From positions 1-63,489 of the forward strand of contig JARLGM010000017.1 of NCBI GenBank assembly GCA_031292755.1: a stretch of DNA of 63,489 nucleotides. The letters are read 5' to 3'. This DNA is from Candidatus Sulfopaludibacter sp. Lineage in GTDB: Bacteria > Acidobacteriota > Terriglobia > Bryobacterales > Bryobacteraceae. Numbering within the stretch: position 1 is the first letter of the stretch; the number at the start of each line of letters is the position of its first letter. The notes under the pieces are model-generated. The model saw only the letters and a program-made list of their open reading frames with translations, did no database searches and was not told where the DNA came from. Made by a program: the position numbers and the translations under genes. Below, in pieces: positions 62,288 through 63,489 of this stretch.

Positions 62288-63489
62288 AGAAAAGCAGTCG
62301 GACCTCACCTTTTCGAGGGCCTTGACCAATTCCACGGGAGTACTCACGGCAATGGTCTGTCCCCCGAGCACCGCTACCGAGTCGCTGATCGTGTCGCCAA
62401 TAGGTGCCGAAGAAAGCCGAAGTGACGGACCGGGTGGGGGAGGCGGTGGTCCCCCCATGCACGGGCCTCCGCTCTCCGGGGCGCCGCAGTTCCTCCGGCT
62501 GCCCGGCATCGGAAAGGTAGACCCTAACGGTGGCGTGTATCCCAGAGTGTGCGGCCCGTCAGACCTTCGCGGCAGGCCAAGTTGCAGGTAAAAGAAAAGC
62601 GGATGTGAGGCGCCCGTGACAATCATCCCGCGCGGTATCCTGTATCGGTCCTGTCCAGCGGCACCAAGAAACACCACCGCATCCGCCGGGTCGGGTTCGC
62701 GAAGTTCCCGATTCACTAAACCTGCCACGAACTCTGCGGTCATCTGCGGCTGAAGACTCCCGTAGTCGATCGTTCCGCTCTGTGTTCCCTCGATGGTCTT
62801 GCCAACCTCTGGCAGTGCCGCCGGCTGAAAGCTATCGCTCCGGAACGACTCCTTCTGCTGCGACATATTGAATATGACCAGGCGCGCCGATTCAGCCGGG
62901 ATGAACCGCAGCAGGGCAGCGAGCGAGCCCGTCAACATCGCCAGGTCGGACGGCGGGAACAGGCCGGGTGTAATGTGGATCGGTTGCGAATCGACGAAGA
63001 TAGTGAGGCGGTGCAGCCGCTGTTGCGGTTTGGTGGCAACGGGAGTCGGGTCTGCTTTTACCTCGGCGCGCCAATCCGCACCACATGCTTTGCCGTCATC
63101 GTCGATGGCGAGTGTTTCGACGCGCCATCTGCCGGCAGACAATCCGAATCGTGCCCGGAGCGTCGCCTCCGCTCCGGAATCGCCGCTTCCGGGAAGATCG
63201 TAGCGGCTCGCCAGATACAGCGGTTTTCCATTGGCGGCTTCCGGCTGGAGGCGCAGCAAGAGACTCAGCCCGTGGCTGGGTCCGTAGATCGGATCCATGG
63301 GGAACGTCAGGCTGTAGCCTGCATCGTGCTGCAGGCTGAAATTTAGGGCTGGAGCGATAGGCCTGAATCCGCATTTCATGACGAGTGCCGTGGCGGCGCG
63401 CTGGAATACGGTTTCGGCCGCAACCGCCCGCGGACCTTCAATAGGATCCATCGAAATTTGGGCCGACGCAGCCACAACGGAAAGGAGAA
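62267..63489 (-). CDS. Secreted hypothetical protein, 5' end outside the window
   Basis: The frame stays open to the right edge and its first visible codons read LLSVVAASAQ, the end of a signal peptide with a normal AxA-Q cleavage site. A GTG at 63475 is therefore not the true start. About 400 further residues show a beta-rich protein: YSLTFPMDPIYG, LYLASRYDLPG, LHRLTIFVDSQPIHITPG, AVVFLGAAGQDRYRIP and a Pro/Gly-rich stretch (GGPPPPPPGPS) near the C-terminus. The layout resembles acidobacterial secreted VWA-related proteins in size and style, but no MIDAS is seen. Function unknown. Confidence 0.7.
   Translation of the reverse strand, partial: LLSVVAASAQISMDPIEGPRAVAAETVFQRAATALVMKCGFRPIAPALNFSLQHDAGYSLTFPMDPIYGPSHGLSLLLRLQPEAANGKPLYLASRYDLPGSGDSGAEATLRARFGLSAGRWRVETLAIDDDGKACGADWRAEVKADPTPVATKPQQRLHRLTIFVDSQPIHITPGLFPPSDLAMLTGSLAALLRFIPAESARLVIFNMSQQKESFRSDSFQPAALPEVGKTIEGTQSGTIDYGSLQPQMTAEFVAGLVNRELREPDPADAVVFLGAAGQDRYRIPRGMIVTGASHPLFFYLQLGLPRRSDGPHTLGYTPPLGSTFPMPGSRRNCGAPESGGPCMGGPPPPPPGPSLRLSSAPIGDTISDSVAVLGGQTIAVSTPVELVKALEKVRSDCFSSHARQR

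Overview
The window reads as a chromosomal segment of a high-GC Acidobacteriota bacterium, most likely of the Solibacter/Bryobacter group. The lineage call rests on family content: Oar-like TonB receptors with an N-terminal carboxypeptidase-regulatory domain, two VWFA-related acidobacterial proteins (TIGR03436 type), two proteins of the TIGR03435 soil family, a TIGR03437-type C-terminal domain, and a large secreted Asp-box (sortilin-like) repeat protein. No rRNA, tRNA, CRISPR array, transposase or phage gene was recognised. Genes are densely packed, and 4-base ATGA/GTGA or 1-base overlaps are common. No gene-free stretch exceeds about 300 bases; the longest is 56179-56449, where I see nothing distinct.

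Layout. 1-8717: a secreted polysaccharide-degradation locus on the minus strand (GH35 beta-galactosidase; TonB receptor, GH5-like hydrolase and a GH2 enzyme cut by the window edge). Near-identical 21-bp palindromes lie upstream of the GH35 and receptor genes. 8778-13557: two polytopic membrane proteins, a shortened Uma2-like protein and galT. 13563-20928: a compact minus-strand cluster of FHA protein, a 31-residue membrane microprotein, PP2C phosphatase, Ser/Thr kinase, a natural SEDS (RodA/FtsW)-class B PBP fusion, and a second FHA protein. It has the same parts as the actinobacterial fhaA-fhaB-pstP-rodA-pbpA-pknA-pknB cluster, with the polymerase and transpeptidase joined into one chain. This is the most striking system in the window.

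21021-26455: 3-methyladenine glycosylase, thpR, plsY-gpsA, an ECF sigma/anti-sigma/DUF3106-like unit, a DksA/TraR-type zinc protein and trxA. 26500-34504: glgA, a second sigma/anti-sigma-like pair, a GT4 glycosyltransferase, queC-queE, a histone-deacetylase-fold hydrolase and xseA. 34524-46820: secreted acidobacterial proteins, mutY overlapped by a LexA-like S24 protease without HTH, an NAD-type isocitrate dehydrogenase, pcm, and a 1053-residue beta-propeller protein.

46784-56178: a BlaI/M56 signalling pair whose protease is fused to a TIGR03435 domain and faces a free TIGR03435 gene, an aldo/keto reductase, a cytochrome c-quinoprotein pair and an MDR oxidoreductase. 56450-63489: a PduP/EutE-like aldehyde dehydrogenase and a class II aldolase with look-alike encapsulation helices (microcompartment cargo, shell genes not in view), metY with a CoA-binding protein, a DAC-fold (diadenylate cyclase-like) protein, a small cysteine-rich ORF and a secreted protein cut by the window edge.
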